DNA of 64,000 nucleotides, taken from contig NZ_AP026560.1 in NCBI RefSeq assembly GCF_025997855.1, forward strand, positions 2,937,501-3,001,500, given 5' to 3'. This stretch comes from Deinococcus aetherius (GTDB lineage Bacteria; Deinococcota; Deinococci; Deinococcales; Deinococcaceae). Each line of letters starts with the position of its first letter. The first letter of the stretch is position 1. A program made the position numbers and the translations under genes. Positions 62,494 to 64,000 of this stretch are shown in pieces. The notes beneath the pieces are model-generated. The model was not told the origin of the DNA. It made no database searches and worked only from the letters and a program-made list of their open reading frames with translations.

Positions 62494-62623
62494 GGGGCGT
62501 TGACAGAGTGGTTGAATGTGGGCGTCCCCGATGAGGGCCCGTCGAGGTGGCTGGACTGGATGAGCAGGAGGGACGCCCAGTCGTCCTGGTTGCGGCTCAA
62601 GGGTTCGAATCCCTTACGTTCCC
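62494..62623 (+). tRNA. Type-II tRNA-like gene with a 47-nt anticodon loop
   Basis: All arms of a class II (Ser/Leu/Tyr-type) tRNA can be drawn. Acceptor GGGGCGT (62494-62500) pairs with ACGTTCC (62616-62622) with two G-U pairs. The D arm is ACA/TGT with the conserved AG...GG loop. The anticodon stem is GGCGT (62521-62525) with ACGCC (62573-62577). The variable arm is AGTCG/CGGCT, and the T arm is AAGGG-TTCGAAT-CCCTT. The loop between the anticodon stem halves is 47 nt instead of 7, and the stem extends by CCC/GGG. Without the extra 40 nt it would be 90 nt, the normal length. The discriminator is C and CCA is not encoded. It could be an intron-like insertion, a new tRNA-like RNA, or a decayed tRNA. 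Confidence 0.5.
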
Positions 62624-62632
62624 GTCCGACTC

Positions 62633-62665
62633 AAGGCGTGCTTGCTACCACAGGCACGCCTTTTT
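62633..62665 (+). terminator. Rho-independent terminator of the tRNA-like RNA
   Basis: GGCGTGC (62635-62641) pairs with GCACGCC (62654-62660), extended by AA/TT, and is followed by TTTTT. It lies 11 nt after the tRNA-like structure. Confidence 0.85.
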
Positions 62666-62690
62666 AGCGTCCATACTTGGTCTGCACGCC

Positions 62691-64000
62691 TCAGCCCTCC
62701 TCCGCCCACAGCGCCCGCATCTCCGCGCTGCGCTCCAGCAGTTCGGGAAGGGTCCCCTCGCCCGTCAGGCGCCCGCCCTCCAGGATCAGGATGCGGTCGG
62801 CGCGGGTCAGGGCGGCGCGGCGGTGGGAGACGACGAGGCAGGTCGTGCCCTCCTCGCGGAAGAGGCCCTCCCACAGCAGGGCTTCCGTGCGGGCGTCCAG
62901 CGCACTCGACACGTCGTCGAACACGAGGAGGTCGGCGTGCTGGGCGAGCATCCGGGCGACCGCCGTGCGCTGTACCTGCCCGCCCGAGAGCTTGACCCCG
63001 CGTGCCCCGACCTGCGTGTCCAGCCCCGCCGGAAGCCCCGCGAGGTCGGGTTCGAGGACGGCCAGCCGCACCGCGCGCTCCAGCCGTTCCTCGTCCGCGC
63101 CCGTCAGCACGTTCTCGCGCAGGGTCTCGGAGAAGAGGCCCGGGAGTTGCGCCGTGTAGGCGGTGTGGGGAGGCACGAGGAAGGTGGCGGGGTCGGTGAC
63201 CTCCTCCCCGTTCCAGAGGATGCGTCCCGAGGCGTGCGGCATCAGGCCGAGGAGGGCGCGCAGCAGGGTCGTCTTCCCGCTGCCTATCCGCCCGGTCACG
63301 ACCACGAACTCGCCCCGGCGCACGGTGAAGCTCACGTCCGTGACACCCGCTCCGCCCGGGTGGTGGGCGGTCAGGCCCTCGACCCGGAGGTCACGTAACG
63401 GAAGGGGCCGGGGAGCGGGAGCGACGGCGGGCGGGTCCTCGCGCAGGTAGACCGGGTGGTGGGCGACGATGGTGGGGCGGGGCGCGTCCTGAAGCAGGCG
63501 CTCCATGCGGTCGTAACTGACGCCGGTGCGGCGGTGGCTGGCGATGGCGTGGCCGAAAAAGCCCATGCTGCGGGCCAGACGCGGCAGCAGGCCGATGAAC
63601 AGCACGAAGTCGGCCACGTCCATTGAGCCGCCCCGCACCCGGCTCGCCCCCAGCAGGAGGACCAGCCCGACGATCACGTTCACCATATTGGTGTTCACAC
63701 CCTGGATCAATTCGGTGAGCAGCACGTCGCGCAGGGCGGCCTGCCGCCGGACCTCCCCCAGGGCGGTGAGGTGCGCGACCATCCCCCCCTCGCGGGCGGC
63801 GAGCTTCACGGCACCCACGGCCCCGAAGGTCTCGCCGATGAAGTCGGTCACGCGGGCGGTCGCCTCGCGCATCCGGCGGCGGTAGGTGCGGATGACGGGC
63901 GAGAGCCGCTGCATGAACACGACGATCAGGGCCAGGGGCGCGCACACGAGCGCGGTGATCAACGGGTCCACCCGCGCCATCAGCACCACGGCGATCACCG
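62691..64000 (-). CDS. ABC transporter, fused membrane and ATP-binding domains (5' end outside window)
   Basis: The C-terminal ~436 codons of an exporter-type ABC protein; the start lies beyond base 64000. Membrane helices remain in the first ~200 residues ('TALVCAPLALIVVFMQRL', 'MVNVIVGLVLLLGASRV'). The ATPase has Walker A 'TGRIGSGKTTLLRALLG', signature 'KLSGGQVQRTAVARML', Walker B 'LLVFDDVSSALD' and switch 'CLVVSHRRAALTRAD'. The Asp in place of the usual catalytic Glu after Walker B (Phe-Asp-Asp-Val) suggests a degenerate site, so it may work as half of a heterodimer. Substrate unknown. Confidence 0.88.
   Translation of the reverse strand, partial: VIAVVLMARVDPLITALVCAPLALIVVFMQRLSPVIRTYRRRMREATARVTDFIGETFGAVGAVKLAAREGGMVAHLTALGEVRRQAALRDVLLTELIQGVNTNMVNVIVGLVLLLGASRVRGGSMDVADFVLFIGLLPRLARSMGFFGHAIASHRRTGVSYDRMERLLQDAPRPTIVAHHPVYLREDPPAVAPAPRPLPLRDLRVEGLTAHHPGGAGVTDVSFTVRRGEFVVVTGRIGSGKTTLLRALLGLMPHASGRILWNGEEVTDPATFLVPPHTAYTAQLPGLFSETLRENVLTGADEERLERAVRLAVLEPDLAGLPAGLDTQVGARGVKLSGGQVQRTAVARMLAQHADLLVFDDVSSALDARTEALLWEGLFREEGTTCLVVSHRRAALTRADRILILEGGRLTGEGTLPELLERSAEMRALWAEEG

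Noticed and set aside
62494..62623. tmRNA or selenocysteine tRNA
   Set aside because: Far too short for tmRNA, with no tag ORF or alanine acceptor. The D arm and loops do not fit tRNA-Sec, and no UCA anticodon can be placed in a 7-nt loop.

Overview
This window comes from a high-GC bacterium, almost certainly a Deinococcus. The support is a deinoxanthin-type carotenoid block (crtO, cruF, crtD and a cytochrome P450), genes with very short or no leaders carrying a TANNNT -10 box 6-7 nt before the start codon, MinD/MinE, the c-di-AMP pair cdaA/ybbR, PRC-barrel/DUF2382 stress proteins, and several proteins without a recognisable family. Two genes run off the ends: a GNAT-like C-terminus at 1-297 and an ABC exporter at 62691-64000.

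Layout. 1-9.3 kb is mostly minus strand: DUF4384 protein, tRNA-Gln, an MrfA-like helicase with an added PcrA-type Tudor domain, a poly-ferredoxin, a TspO gene cut by an amber codon, a hydrolase/YbaN pair, RraA and XdhC. 9.4-16.4 kb is a plus-strand sugar-uptake operon: a LacI-type repressor with two operators at its own promoter, a binding protein, two permeases (one with a ~200-residue extracytoplasmic insertion) and a glycogen-debranching-type glucosidase. 16.4-24.4 kb holds small proteins, an ABC-2 exporter, a decayed HIT gene, an aldo/keto reductase and two tightly overlapping minus-strand operons. 24.4-31.1 kb carries RodA, a Nudix hydrolase, MinD/MinE, a transposase scrap and the tetrapyrrole genes hemA, sirC and cobA-hemD.

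31.2-38.4 kb is the carotenoid operon, read crtO, cruF, acyltransferase, glycosyltransferase, crtD, P450. The four genes cruF, acyltransferase, glycosyltransferase and crtD are joined by GTGA stop/start overlaps, so a glycosylated and acylated carotenoid is likely. 38.5-43 kb contains small accessory genes, including two tandem disordered acidic proteins. 43-47.4 kb is sucA-sucB. 47.5-57.9 kb carries a Zn-protease-like protein, pyrE, an RNase H-like protein, a nucleotidyltransferase, an MBL hydrolase, cdaA-ybbR, yqeK-LCP-rsfS and a two-component system. 58-62.4 kb has a secreted 11-residue-repeat protein, a PRC-barrel protein, phoU, a hypothetical gene and a GH1 glycosidase.

The features most worth following up are: (1) a transcribed-looking type-II tRNA at 62494-62623 whose anticodon loop is 47 nt long instead of 7; (2) two candidate leaderless mini-ORFs that overlap the starts of cdaA and yqeK; (3) palindromic or half-palindromic TCAGC arrays with exact 7-nt periodicity just after sucB and rsfS; (4) an in-frame amber codon that removes the conserved last helix of TspO; (5) a helicase-Tudor fusion. 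Most starts and all folds were worked out by eye from the sequence, with no database search.
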